Below the pieces are notes generated by a model, which was not told the DNA's origin, did no database searches, and saw only the letters and a program-made list of their open reading frames with translations. A stretch of 7,321 bases of DNA from Candidatus Woesearchaeota archaeon (GTDB lineage: Archaea > Nanobdellota > Nanobdellia > Woesearchaeales > UBA12501), in contig WJJV01000015.1 of assembly GCA_014729495.1 (NCBI GenBank), forward strand, positions 1-7,321, given 5' to 3'. A program made the position numbers and the translations under genes. Below, piece by piece: positions 1 to 5,526 of the stretch. The first letter of the stretch is position 1. Each line of letters starts with the position of its first letter.

Positions 1-1
1 A

Positions 2-664
2 ATGGTGATAAAAATACCTTCTTTGATAAGCGACAATATCAAGGCACACACTATAATATCATTCATTGTGAGACTGAGCATATTCTCTATCCTTGTGACA
101 TCATTATTCGAAGGAAGGCTCATGCTTGTATTCATAACATCGCTCATGCTCTTTGTGTCATTCCTTCCGTCAATCATCACAAAAAGGTTCAATATATACC
201 TTCCTCCAGAGATCCAGATAACATTCGCACTCTTCCTCTTTGCCTCTTTCATACTCGGAGAGTTCAGGCAGTACTACTTCAGGTTCTGGTGGTGGGACAT
301 CATGCTGCATTCCTTTGCTGCTTTCATGCTGGGCCTCATAGGATTCGTGATAATATACACTTTCTACATGACTCACAAGGTAAAGATGTCAGCTATGCTC
401 ACTGCAGTGTTCAGCTTCTCTTTTGCAATGTCACTGGGAGCCATATGGGAGATATTTGAGTTTGCTGTGGATTACTTCCTCGGCTTCAATATGCAGAAGT
501 CAGGCCTTCTTGATACCATGACAGACATAATACTTGATGCAATAGGGGCATTGATTGTGGCTGTCCTGGGTTTCCTTTACATAAAGTCAGGAAAATCAAT
601 ATTCCTCAAGAGAGTGACTGACAGGTTCATAAGAATGAACAAGAAACTGTTCAGAAAACAATAA
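2..664 (+). CDS. Six-helix integral membrane protein, YjdF/DUF2238-like
   Basis: The 220-residue product is strongly hydrophobic, with about six membrane helices near residues 15-33, 38-56, 71-87, 98-122, 130-150 and 174-195, and a basic C-terminal tail (KRVTDRFIRMNKKLFRKQ) that is probably cytoplasmic. Polar residues sit within or beside the helices: a WWWD motif at 96-99, His103, the WEIFE motif at 149-153, Asp157, and TMTDIILDAIGA at 172-183. This spacing of a WE(x)nD segment followed by a D-x4-D-x2-GA helix resembles the YjdF/DUF2238 membrane family, whose biochemical role is not established. The first ATG is at the second base of the window, so no promoter or ribosome binding site can be seen and the true start may lie further left. 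It is convergent with the next gene, with an 8-nt gap. The family assignment is from remembered pattern only. Confidence 0.72.
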   Translation: MVIKIPSLISDNIKAHTIISFIVRLSIFSILVTSLFEGRLMLVFITSLMLFVSFLPSIITKRFNIYLPPEIQITFALFLFASFILGEFRQYYFRFWWWDIMLHSFAAFMLGLIGFVIIYTFYMTHKVKMSAMLTAVFSFSFAMSLGAIWEIFEFAVDYFLGFNMQKSGLLDTMTDIILDAIGALIVAVLGFLYIKSGKSIFLKRVTDRFIRMNKKLFRKQ

Positions 665-672
665 TAAAAAAA
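664..672 (-). terminator. U-tract terminator between convergent genes
   Basis: A run of seven A on the plus strand gives U7 immediately after the TGA stop of the minus-strand gene ending at 673. Archaeal RNA polymerase commonly terminates on such U-tracts without a hairpin. No matching U-tract for the plus-strand gene is visible at this spot. Confidence 0.5.
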
Positions 673-1305
673 TCATTTCTTTGGCGGCCTTTCCACAACA
701 GACTTCTTCTGCAGCAGATAAGCTATCCATGCCATGAGTCCGAAGAATCCCACAAGGATTATTGTTCCTGATATTATTCCTGCTGTTACAAGATCCATGC
801 TATAACCTCCTGTTATTTTCTTAAGATCATTGCTCTTTGCTGAGCTTTTGCTGGTGCCTGAGTCATCATCAAAGCTTATTGTGACAACCCTGTTGGCAGA
901 TTTGTTTGGTTTGCTGTCTGATGGCTCTTCTGTTTCAGCATCATCTGAGCCTGAATCATCATCTTCTGCGACTGTGTCATCATCACTCTGCTGAGGCGCA
1001 GTGCAGTCCTTTGTCATGGAGTATATCATCAGCTCTCCATCAACTGTGACTCCAGTGCATACACCCTTGTATCCTGCCTGCTCTGCCTCTTCTATCTTCT
1101 CATCAGTATGGGTGTTCATGCTTGTTATGAACGAGTCTGTCTCATCTGTAAGGCATGAGCTGAATTCACCGCAGTCCTTGTCGCAGTTGCAGTGATCTCC
1201 ATAAAACTCAAGCCTGAAATCCTTTGATATGTTATCCTGCGCTGCTGCAGATGCGCAAAAAAGCATCACTATCATGCAGAAAAGCGCATAATTGACCACC
1301 CTCAT
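673..1305 (-). CDS. Secreted, C-terminally membrane-anchored protein with six-cysteine ectodomain
   Basis: This 210-residue protein starts with a clear Sec signal peptide (hydrophobic 5-19, likely cleavage after the AAA at 20-22). The predicted ectodomain (about 23-105) carries six cysteines, C39, C41, C45, C51, C83 and C101, including an HCNCDKDC cluster, so up to three disulfides are possible. Residues 107-165 form a low-complexity Asp/Glu/Ser linker. A single helix at about 172-198 followed by a basic tail (QKKSVVERPPKK) anchors it as a type I membrane protein. The start is supported by an AGGT ribosome binding site 7 nt upstream and a TATA box at 1339-1346. I do not recognise a family. 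The acidic Ser-rich stalk is typical of archaeal surface proteins that hold a small domain away from the membrane, but the function of the domain is unknown. Confidence 0.8.
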   Translation of the reverse strand: MRVVNYALFCMIVMLFCASAAAQDNISKDFRLEFYGDHCNCDKDCGEFSSCLTDETDSFITSMNTHTDEKIEEAEQAGYKGVCTGVTVDGELMIYSMTKDCTAPQQSDDDTVAEDDDSGSDDAETEEPSDSKPNKSANRVVTISFDDDSGTSKSSAKSNDLKKITGGYSMDLVTAGIISGTIILVGFFGLMAWIAYLLQKKSVVERPPKK

Positions 1306-1338
1306 AATATTACCTTTATAAGGTATAATGAATATGTT

Positions 1339-1346
1339 ATTTAAAT
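1339..1346 (-). promoter_or_regulatory. TATA box for the secreted cysteine-rich protein gene
   Basis: ATTTAAAT, within ATATTTAAAT on the minus strand, is a good archaeal TATA element. Its centre is about 37 nt upstream of the ATG at 1305, which predicts transcription starting near 1315 and a leader of about 10 nt that begins at the AGGT ribosome binding site (1312-1315). Confidence 0.6.
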
Positions 1347-1431
1347 ATGTTTCTATTCTTGAGTGGCTAATAATAGGGTCTTATCTATGATTACAGAGAT
1401 ACAATCGCACAATAAAAATAGCTGGTTCTGC

Positions 1432-1460
1432 TTTATCAAATGAGATAAAAAGAAAAATCA
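1432..1460 (-). terminator. U-rich terminator after LonB
   Basis: Downstream of the LonB stop the minus strand reads a second in-frame TGA, then TTTTTCTTTTTATC. This is followed by a small inverted repeat (GATAAA/TTTATC, 6 bp, 6-nt loop). The two U-runs are the likely termination signal; the stem is weak and may be incidental. Confidence 0.5.
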
Positions 1461-3332
1461 TCATACCTTGTTTATCTTCTTAAGAATGCTCTGCTTGCCT
1501 TTCCAGTCAAGAGCCTCTTTCAGGACTTCCCTTATGTCCTTGACAGGCACAATATCTATCTTCTTGAGCTTTTCAGCATCTATCACAATGTCATCCATGT
1601 TTGACTGGGGCACTATGACCTTCTTCAGGCCAGCCTCAATAGCTGCCTCTATCTTTGCAGATACTCCTCCAATCGGAAGCACGTCTCCTCTCACAGACAA
1701 TGATCCTGTCATGGCAACATCCTGCCTTATAGGTATCTTCTTGAGCGCAGATATTATTGATGTGGCTACTGCTATTGATGCTGAATCACCCTCAACACCT
1801 TCATAGGTCTGGAGGAACTGCACATAGAGGTCATACTTCTTTATGTCCTCACCAAAGTATCTCTTGACTATTGCAGACACATTCTTGATAGCCTCTTTGG
1901 CTATCTCTCCGAGCTTTCCAGTGGCCACAATCTCCTTCTGCTTTCCTCCTGAAGTCACCTGGCTCTCAATAGGCAGTATTATTCCAGAGTAGATCGCTGT
2001 CTCCCCTCCTATGACAGCAAGGCCATTGACCCTGCCTACTCTCTTTCCTTCTGTGACTATTATCCTGTATTCCTTCTTCCTCTCTATGTACTTGTCAGCC
2101 ATCTGCTGCTCAAGAGTCCTGGCAACCTTCTTTGCATCTATGACATGATTCTTCTCAACAAGCTTTGATTTCTGCTCATTTGCAAGATCGCCAGCAGCCC
2201 TAACTATGCCTCCCAGCTCCCTTAGCCTGAGTGTGAGATGGCCTTTCCTGTTGGCCCTTCTTCTGGCCTCTTCTATTATCGCATCAACTGCTGACTTTGA
2301 GAAATGGGGTATCTTCCTGTCCTTGTTCACTTCCTGTGCAACAAACACAGCTATCTTATGCCTGTTCTCTTCTGTGTCCTTCATGGTCTCTTTCATGTAG
2401 ACCTCATATCCATATCCTCTTATCCTTGACCTCAGGGCAGGGTGCATGTTCTTTAGTGTCTCATAGTTTCCAGCAGCGACAAGCACAAAGTTGCACGGAG
2501 CAGGCTCTGTCCTCACCATTGCTCCTGCTGACCTCTCTGACTGTCCTGTTATTGAGTATTTTCCTTCCTGAAGCGAGGTCAGAAGCTCCTGCTGTGTATG
2601 GGACTGGAGCGTGGCAATCTCATCAATGAAAAGCACTCCCATGTTTGCCTTGTGTATCATTCCTGCAACAACCCTCTCATGCGAAGGAGTGCCGAGTCCT
2701 CCTGACTGGAAAGGGTCATGAAGCACATCACCGAGAAGAGCTCCTGCATGAGCTCCAGTAGCGTCAAAGAAAGGCACCTGCTTTCTCTTGTAATTATCCA
2801 CTATGAGCTTTGGCACGCTTGCCTTCTCTCCGAACCTCTTGCCGAGATTCATGAAAAGCACGAATGCTGCGAGGAACACCATGCCTCCGAGAAAGAAAGC
2901 AGAGAACATAATGCTTGCTGCAGTTGCTCCGTCCTTGAGGTACTCGTGCCTAACCCACCATGGAGCTATCATGGCAAGCACCACAAGTATGAATAGTATT
3001 ATATTCTGATTCTTGAACACTCCCTCGCCCTGCGTCTTTGCCTTGCTTATGAAAGATCTTCCTTCACCAGCAGGAACCACTCTCATCAGGGGCTGGTTCT
3101 CATCATTAGGATTAGGGAATGACAGGACATCTACAAGCTTCTCTTTGGGAAGAAGCTCTGCAAGAGCAAGTCCGAGCATTGACTTTCCTGTTCCAGGCTC
3201 GCCTATGAGAAGCACATGACGCCTCTGCATGGACGCTTTCCTTATAACCTTGACAGCATCTTCCTGGCCTATGACCTGGTCCACAATCTTGTCAGAAACC
3301 TTTATCTCCTTTGTGCTCTTGTAATCAGCCAT
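1461..3332 (-). CDS. lonB: Archaeal LonB, membrane-bound ATP-dependent Lon protease
   Basis: The 623-residue product has the complete archaeal LonB layout. The AAA+ module carries Walker A GEPGTGKS (44-51), two membrane helices inserted between Walker A and B (about 109-127 and 138-162), Walker B VLFIDE (233-238), a sensor-1 Asn289 and an Arg-rich HPALRSRIRG segment (297-306). The C-terminal Lon protease domain has the catalytic Ser517 in EGDSAS and Lys560 in GGVSAKIEAA; their 43-residue spacing equals that of the characterised archaeal LonB dyad. LonB forms a hexamer on the inner face of the membrane and degrades misfolded and regulatory proteins. The reading frame is open upstream to an ATG at 3413, but the start at 3332 is preferred: GGGGTGA (3335-3341) lies 2 nt before it, the TATA box at 3364-3371 lies inside the longer version, and MADYKSTKEI begins the conserved region. 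Length fits the family. It is divergent from the gene at 3492. Confidence 0.96.
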   Translation of the reverse strand: MADYKSTKEIKVSDKIVDQVIGQEDAVKVIRKASMQRRHVLLIGEPGTGKSMLGLALAELLPKEKLVDVLSFPNPNDENQPLMRVVPAGEGRSFISKAKTQGEGVFKNQNIILFILVVLAMIAPWWVRHEYLKDGATAASIMFSAFFLGGMVFLAAFVLFMNLGKRFGEKASVPKLIVDNYKRKQVPFFDATGAHAGALLGDVLHDPFQSGGLGTPSHERVVAGMIHKANMGVLFIDEIATLQSHTQQELLTSLQEGKYSITGQSERSAGAMVRTEPAPCNFVLVAAGNYETLKNMHPALRSRIRGYGYEVYMKETMKDTEENRHKIAVFVAQEVNKDRKIPHFSKSAVDAIIEEARRRANRKGHLTLRLRELGGIVRAAGDLANEQKSKLVEKNHVIDAKKVARTLEQQMADKYIERKKEYRIIVTEGKRVGRVNGLAVIGGETAIYSGIILPIESQVTSGGKQKEIVATGKLGEIAKEAIKNVSAIVKRYFGEDIKKYDLYVQFLQTYEGVEGDSASIAVATSIISALKKIPIRQDVAMTGSLSVRGDVLPIGGVSAKIEAAIEAGLKKVIVPQSNMDDIVIDAEKLKKIDIVPVKDIREVLKEALDWKGKQSILKKINKV

Positions 3333-3334
3333 AT

Positions 3335-3341
3335 TCACCCC
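3335..3341 (-). promoter_or_regulatory. Shine-Dalgarno that sets the LonB start
   Basis: GGGGTGA on the minus strand ends 2 nt before the ATG at 3332, an excellent match to the anti-SD of archaeal 16S rRNA. No comparable site precedes the upstream in-frame ATG at 3413. The transcript predicted from the TATA box would begin at about this motif, giving a leader under 10 nt. Confidence 0.7.
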
Positions 3342-3363
3342 TGTCTGTAGGAGATTATAGTCA

Positions 3364-3371
3364 TATTTAAA
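3364..3371 (-). promoter_or_regulatory. TATA box for lonB
   Basis: TTTAAATA on the minus strand, preceded by purine-rich AAAGC that can serve as the BRE (TFB recognition element). The centre lies about 27 nt upstream of position 3341, so transcription should start at the ribosome binding site of lonB. Confidence 0.7.
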
Positions 3372-3428
3372 GCTTTGTATATGGATATCATCTGAAACAT
3401 GGTTTTCAGGCATTTAAAATCAATAAAC

Positions 3429-3436
3429 TTTATAAA
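3429..3436 (+). promoter_or_regulatory. TATA box for the four-helix membrane protein gene
   Basis: CTTTATAAAAT on the plus strand is a good archaeal TATA element. Transcription would start near 3460, leaving a leader of about 32 nt, longer than for the other genes here. The bases around it (3412-3480) are very AT-rich, so other TATA-like words exist, but those nearer the gene are too close to the start codon. Confidence 0.55.
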
Positions 3437-3480
3437 ATAAGGAGATTATTTAGCTTAATAAACAATATATTATTATTCAA

Positions 3481-3487
3481 GGAGGTG
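3481..3487 (+). promoter_or_regulatory. Strong Shine-Dalgarno of the four-helix membrane protein gene
   Basis: GGAGGTG sits 4 nt before the ATG at 3492. It is one of the strongest ribosome binding sites in the window and makes the start secure. Confidence 0.7.
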
Positions 3488-3491
3488 TTTC

Positions 3492-3911
3492 ATGGTCACA
3501 AGAGTGATATTGGCTGCAATCATTGCTTCAATTGTCTGGTTTGTTCTAGGAGGCATACTTTATATGAACACTTATTCCAAGAAGATATTCAATAAAGAAT
3601 CAAAGAAATCAAAGGCAGTCAGCAAGTGGAAGAACATGAGACAGTTCTATGCAGAGATGTACTTTCTGGGCATGCTCATACCCAGCATAATATTCGCTTT
3701 TGTATATTATATGGTATATCCTTCATTCCCTGGAGGAATAATGGTCAATGGGTTCCTGTTCGGGCTTATACTGATGGGAATAAAGATAATTCCCAGGTTC
3801 GCTGACATGAAGCTCATGACAACATATCCTAAGAAACTTCTTACAATGGACTTCATTGTAGGCTCTATAAACTGCTTTGCTGTCGCATTCACCATCGCTT
3901 CAATAGTATGA
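3492..3911 (+). CDS. Small four-helix membrane protein (possibly DUF1761-like)
   Basis: The 139-residue product has four predicted membrane helices at about 5-24, 53-76, 83-102 and 117-138, with a Lys-rich loop (30-48) between the first two that is probably cytoplasmic. The N-terminal helix ending in GGILYMN resembles the start of DUF1761 proteins (a G-x-hydrophobic-x-Y-x-N/S-P pattern), but the Pro is replaced by Thr and I am not certain of the family. No function is known. The start is fixed by a near-perfect Shine-Dalgarno, GGAGGTG at 3481-3487, 4 nt before the ATG. The gene is divergent from lonB and convergent with the DUF4190-like gene, so it is probably transcribed alone. Confidence 0.78.
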   Translation: MVTRVILAAIIASIVWFVLGGILYMNTYSKKIFNKESKKSKAVSKWKNMRQFYAEMYFLGMLIPSIIFAFVYYMVYPSFPGGIMVNGFLFGLILMGIKIIPRFADMKLMTTYPKKLLTMDFIVGSINCFAVAFTIASIV

Positions 3912-3923
3912 GCAGATGAATGA

Positions 3924-3939
3924 ATATATTTCTTTTATT
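3924..3939 (+). terminator. U-rich terminator of the four-helix membrane protein gene
   Basis: ATATATTTCTTTTATT follows the TGA stop at 3911 by about 12 nt. Interrupted U-runs like this are typical archaeal termination sites. It lies in the 31-nt gap between two convergent genes. Confidence 0.4.
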
Positions 3940-3942
3940 GTC

Positions 3943-4218
3943 TCAGAGAATAGATGATAATATAGCCTGTGTGTTTATGAAACCATACTGTCCTGTTGAT
4001 GCAAAGAAAACTCCGAAGACAGCATTCAGCCCTCCAAGCACAAGGCCAATGATGGATAATATAAGTCCCAGCATGGCATTCTTCTTATGATTCTCCATCC
4101 TCAGTATGCTCAATGATATGCCTCCTATTGCTGCAGGCAGGCCAAGCAGTGGTATGATCGCAAGAGGAATGCTGATCAAGCCCAGAACAAGGGCTGGAGT
4201 AGCTTTCTTATATTCCAT
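3943..4218 (-). CDS. DUF4190-like two-helix membrane protein
   Basis: The 91-residue product has two helical hydrophobic segments rich in Gly/Leu/Ile (about 8-36 and 47-72) joined by a short basic loop (RMENHKKN). The repeated pattern ALVLGLISIPLAIIPLLG then GGISLSIL then AMLGLILSIIGLVLGGLN matches DUF4190, a small membrane domain of unknown function common in bacteria and archaea, often beside zinc-ribbon or other sensory domains that are absent here. There is no Shine-Dalgarno: the bases before the ATG read ACATGGCCTT. The TATA box at 4242-4249 places the transcript start within a few nucleotides of the ATG, so the mRNA is probably leaderless. It is convergent with the preceding gene. Confidence 0.75.
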   Translation of the reverse strand: MEYKKATPALVLGLISIPLAIIPLLGLPAAIGGISLSILRMENHKKNAMLGLILSIIGLVLGGLNAVFGVFFASTGQYGFINTQAILSSIL

Positions 4219-4241
4219 AAGGCCATGTAATCATAAGAAGT

Positions 4242-4249
4242 ATTTATAA
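4242..4249 (-). promoter_or_regulatory. TATA box of the DUF4190-like gene (leaderless geometry)
   Basis: TTATAAAT on the minus strand, centred about 27 nt before the ATG at 4218, the distance at which archaeal polymerase initiates. The element is nearly symmetric, so it could also fire to the right, towards the hairpin array at 4299-4664. Confidence 0.6.
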
Positions 4250-4298
4250 TTTTGGTTGGAAAAAGAATGATTGAGGAGTTTTGGGAAAGTTTAAGGTA

Positions 4299-4664
4299 TT
4301 AACGGCAGCAACAGAAAATCAGAGATTGTTCATGAATTCTGAACATAGTGAAGAATTCTGAACTAGAGAAATCAGATTGATTTCTCGTTTTCTTAGTTAC
4401 AAAAGCTTCGCATTTGTAACAACAACTCAGAACTCATACATGGTCAGGGAGATTTAACTGTCTTTACTGTAGCAACAACATTGGATAGGTTGATAAATTA
4501 ATGTCGGCAACAACAATAATGGATTCATACACGGTCAGATTTCGCTTTGCTCAATCTGCCCTGTTCGTAAAGGAAAAATCCGGACTTGCGTAGCGGATTT
4601 TTCCTCTACACTCAGTATTCATCCATTGTTGTTGCCTCAAAAAGTTATGTTGCTGCTGCCTTAA
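4299..4664. repeat. Foldback element: hairpin and repeat array bounded by TTAA-adjacent inverted repeats
   Basis: No gene is visible here. The ends are imperfect inverted repeats: TTAA-CGGCAGCAACA at 4299-4313, and on the opposite strand TTAA-GGCAGCAGCAACA from 4664 to 4648. Between them lie at least four hairpins: GAGAAATCA/TGATTTCTC (4366-4386), GTTACAAA/TTTGTAAC (4396-4420), CAGATT/AATCTG with flanking GG/CC (4533-4561) and a perfect 12-bp stem AGGAAAAATCCG/CGGATTTTTCCT (4571-4605). The last two sit inside a longer stem, 4506-4530 with 4615-4636. Direct repeats are also present: GAATTCTGAAC twice (4334, 4353), TCATACAYGGTCAG twice (4434, 4525), and a GCAACAACA motif twice in one orientation (4468, 4502) and once inverted (4625). 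This could be a MITE-like non-autonomous element or a structured RNA; the sequence alone does not decide. Confidence 0.55.
4506..4636. repeat. Branched (three-way) hairpin within the array
   Basis: GGCAACAACAAT (4506-4517) pairs perfectly with ATTGTTGTTGCC (4625-4636). After a 3-nt bulge, GGAT and then ATAC (up to 4530) pair with GTAT and ATCC (4615-4624) across a 2x2 mismatch. This stem encloses two further hairpins, 4533-4561 and 4571-4605, so a folded strand would form a three-way branched structure. Such nested pairing is much more than chance AT-rich palindromes. Confidence 0.6.
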
Positions 4665-4702
4665 GAAATTATCGCATGTGCAGAGTCCAACAATCTACGC
4701 CA

Positions 4703-4741
4703 CCTCGCCCATATTGAGAAATTGTGCGACTTAGGGCGAGG
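4703..4741. repeat. Isolated GC-rich hairpin, 8-bp stem
   Basis: CCTCGCCC (4703-4710) and GGGCGAGG (4734-4741) are perfect inverted repeats around a 23-nt AT-rich loop. On the minus strand the hairpin lies about 45 nt after the AlkD-like stop, so it might affect the end of that transcript, but no U-tract follows it. A tRNA-like reading was considered and set aside. Confidence 0.45.
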
Positions 4742-4785
4742 CAAGGATTAGGTTGCAAAGAATGAAATCAATAAGGGTCACTATT

Positions 4786-5439
4786 CTATCTTCCAACAAA
4801 CTCAGAACGTCTTTTCCTGCTGACCCTTTCAACTGCTCTTCTTATTATGACCTGCGAAGCTTTGCCTTTCCACTTCTTAAGTCTGCGAAGAATGCAGTCC
4901 TCATATCTCAATGCAAGGTCCCTGAGCATCCAGCCCACACCCATCTGGACAAAGTAATCCTTGTCAAGCATCAGCTTGTCTGAAATCTGAAGCTGCTTGT
5001 TTAAGGGGATTTTGACCCCTCGCTTAACTCCTATGGCCAGGGTCACAGCAGCTGCTCTTCTAAGCCAGGGATTACTTGACTTAGTCCATTTAATCAGATC
5101 ATTGTATTTTTCCGGATGCTCTGCAAGGATGTCAGCAAGTATTGAGCACGCCCAGTCACCCAGAGCCCAGTTGTCAATGTCCTTGAACATTGATCTCAGA
5201 AGATTCCAGTTCTTCAGCTCTGGTTTTATCATGAAAAGAGCAGCAGCCATCTCTTCAAAGACTCCAGAGTCCCATAGCTGTCCGATATCCTTTTCTGTTC
5301 CCAGCTTTGCAGCTGCCCTTGATGCGGGTATGCCTGCGCCGTACAGCTTCAGCGAGGTCTTGAGATACTTCTTTTCTTTTTCAGCCCTTTTCCTGTCTGC
5401 TTTTGATCTGAGATATTCCCTGATCTCTTTTGCTCCCAT
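4786..5439 (-). CDS. AlkD-like HEAT-repeat DNA alkylation repair protein
   Basis: The 217-residue product is all-helical with HEAT-like repeats and matches the DNA alkylation repair (AlkD) family in length and landmarks. After a charged N-terminal helix (1-30) come residues that align with the lesion-facing cleft of Bacillus AlkD: Trp91 and Asp95 in NWALGD (the same W-x3-D spacing as W109/D113), Arg127/Arg128 in PWLRRAA, and Trp170 in VQMGVGWMLRD. AlkD removes positively charged alkyl-purines (3-methyladenine, 7-methylguanine) without flipping the base. The C-terminal tail is basic (RRAVERVSRKRR). The frame is open upstream to 5760 but that part overlaps the PAC2 gene antisense. Candidate ATGs are 5448, 5445 and 5439; 5439 is preferred because the TATA box at 5462-5469 predicts initiation there on a leaderless mRNA. 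It is divergent from the PAC2 gene. Confidence 0.85.
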   Translation of the reverse strand: MGAKEIREYLRSKADRKRAEKEKKYLKTSLKLYGAGIPASRAAAKLGTEKDIGQLWDSGVFEEMAAALFMIKPELKNWNLLRSMFKDIDNWALGDWACSILADILAEHPEKYNDLIKWTKSSNPWLRRAAAVTLAIGVKRGVKIPLNKQLQISDKLMLDKDYFVQMGVGWMLRDLALRYEDCILRRLKKWKGKASQVIIRRAVERVSRKRRSEFVGR

Positions 5440-5461
5440 ATGCATCATGTTATGGGATTGT

Positions 5462-5469
5462 TTTAAATA
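5462..5469 (-). promoter_or_regulatory. TATA box of the AlkD-like gene (leaderless geometry)
   Basis: TATTTAAA on the minus strand, centred about 26-27 nt before the ATG at 5439, with no Shine-Dalgarno between. It lies in an 87-nt intergenic region shared with the divergent PAC2 promoter; the two TATA boxes are only 13 nt apart, so the two promoters may compete for TBP/TFB. Confidence 0.62.
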
Positions 5470-5482
5470 ATTTATCCAAAAA

Positions 5483-5490
5483 TTTATATA
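5483..5490 (+). promoter_or_regulatory. TATA box of the PAC2-family gene
   Basis: TTTATATA preceded by CCAAAAA on the plus strand. Transcription should start near 5513, giving a leader of about 13 nt that contains the ribosome binding site GAGGTGG at 5516-5522. Confidence 0.62.
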
Positions 5491-5515
5491 TGAATTGCAA
5501 TTAATATTCTCAAAA

Positions 5516-5522
5516 GAGGTGG
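5516..5522 (+). promoter_or_regulatory. Shine-Dalgarno of the PAC2-family gene
   Basis: GAGGTGG ends 4 nt before the ATG at 5527 and confirms that start. Confidence 0.7.
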
Positions 5523-5526
5523 AATC

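Noticed and set aside
2718..3219. Several plus-strand frames across lonB
   Set aside because: They are antisense to a complete, well-conserved lonB with no start signals of their own.
3333..3413. N-terminal extension of LonB starting at 3413
   Set aside because: It contains the TATA box, lacks a Shine-Dalgarno at its own start, and the extra residues are unlike LonB; the start at 3332 has an excellent GGGGTGA.
4268..4303. 11-codon frame MIEEFWESLRY ending at the left inverted repeat
   Set aside because: Too short to support; no Shine-Dalgarno, and the frame still stops if the array is removed in thought, so it is not an interrupted gene.
4501..4593. 30-codon frame MSATTIMDSY... inside the hairpin array
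   Set aside because: It lies across two strong hairpins, has no ribosome binding site, and the structure explains the sequence better.
4299..4664. CRISPR array or integron attC cluster
   Set aside because: Repeats are not evenly spaced or of uniform length, and no neighbouring cas or integrase gene is present.
4640..4760. Complete or permuted tRNA gene
   Set aside because: No TTC-containing T-loop, no T-stem complementary to the bases before the acceptor strand, and the anticodon stem does not pair.
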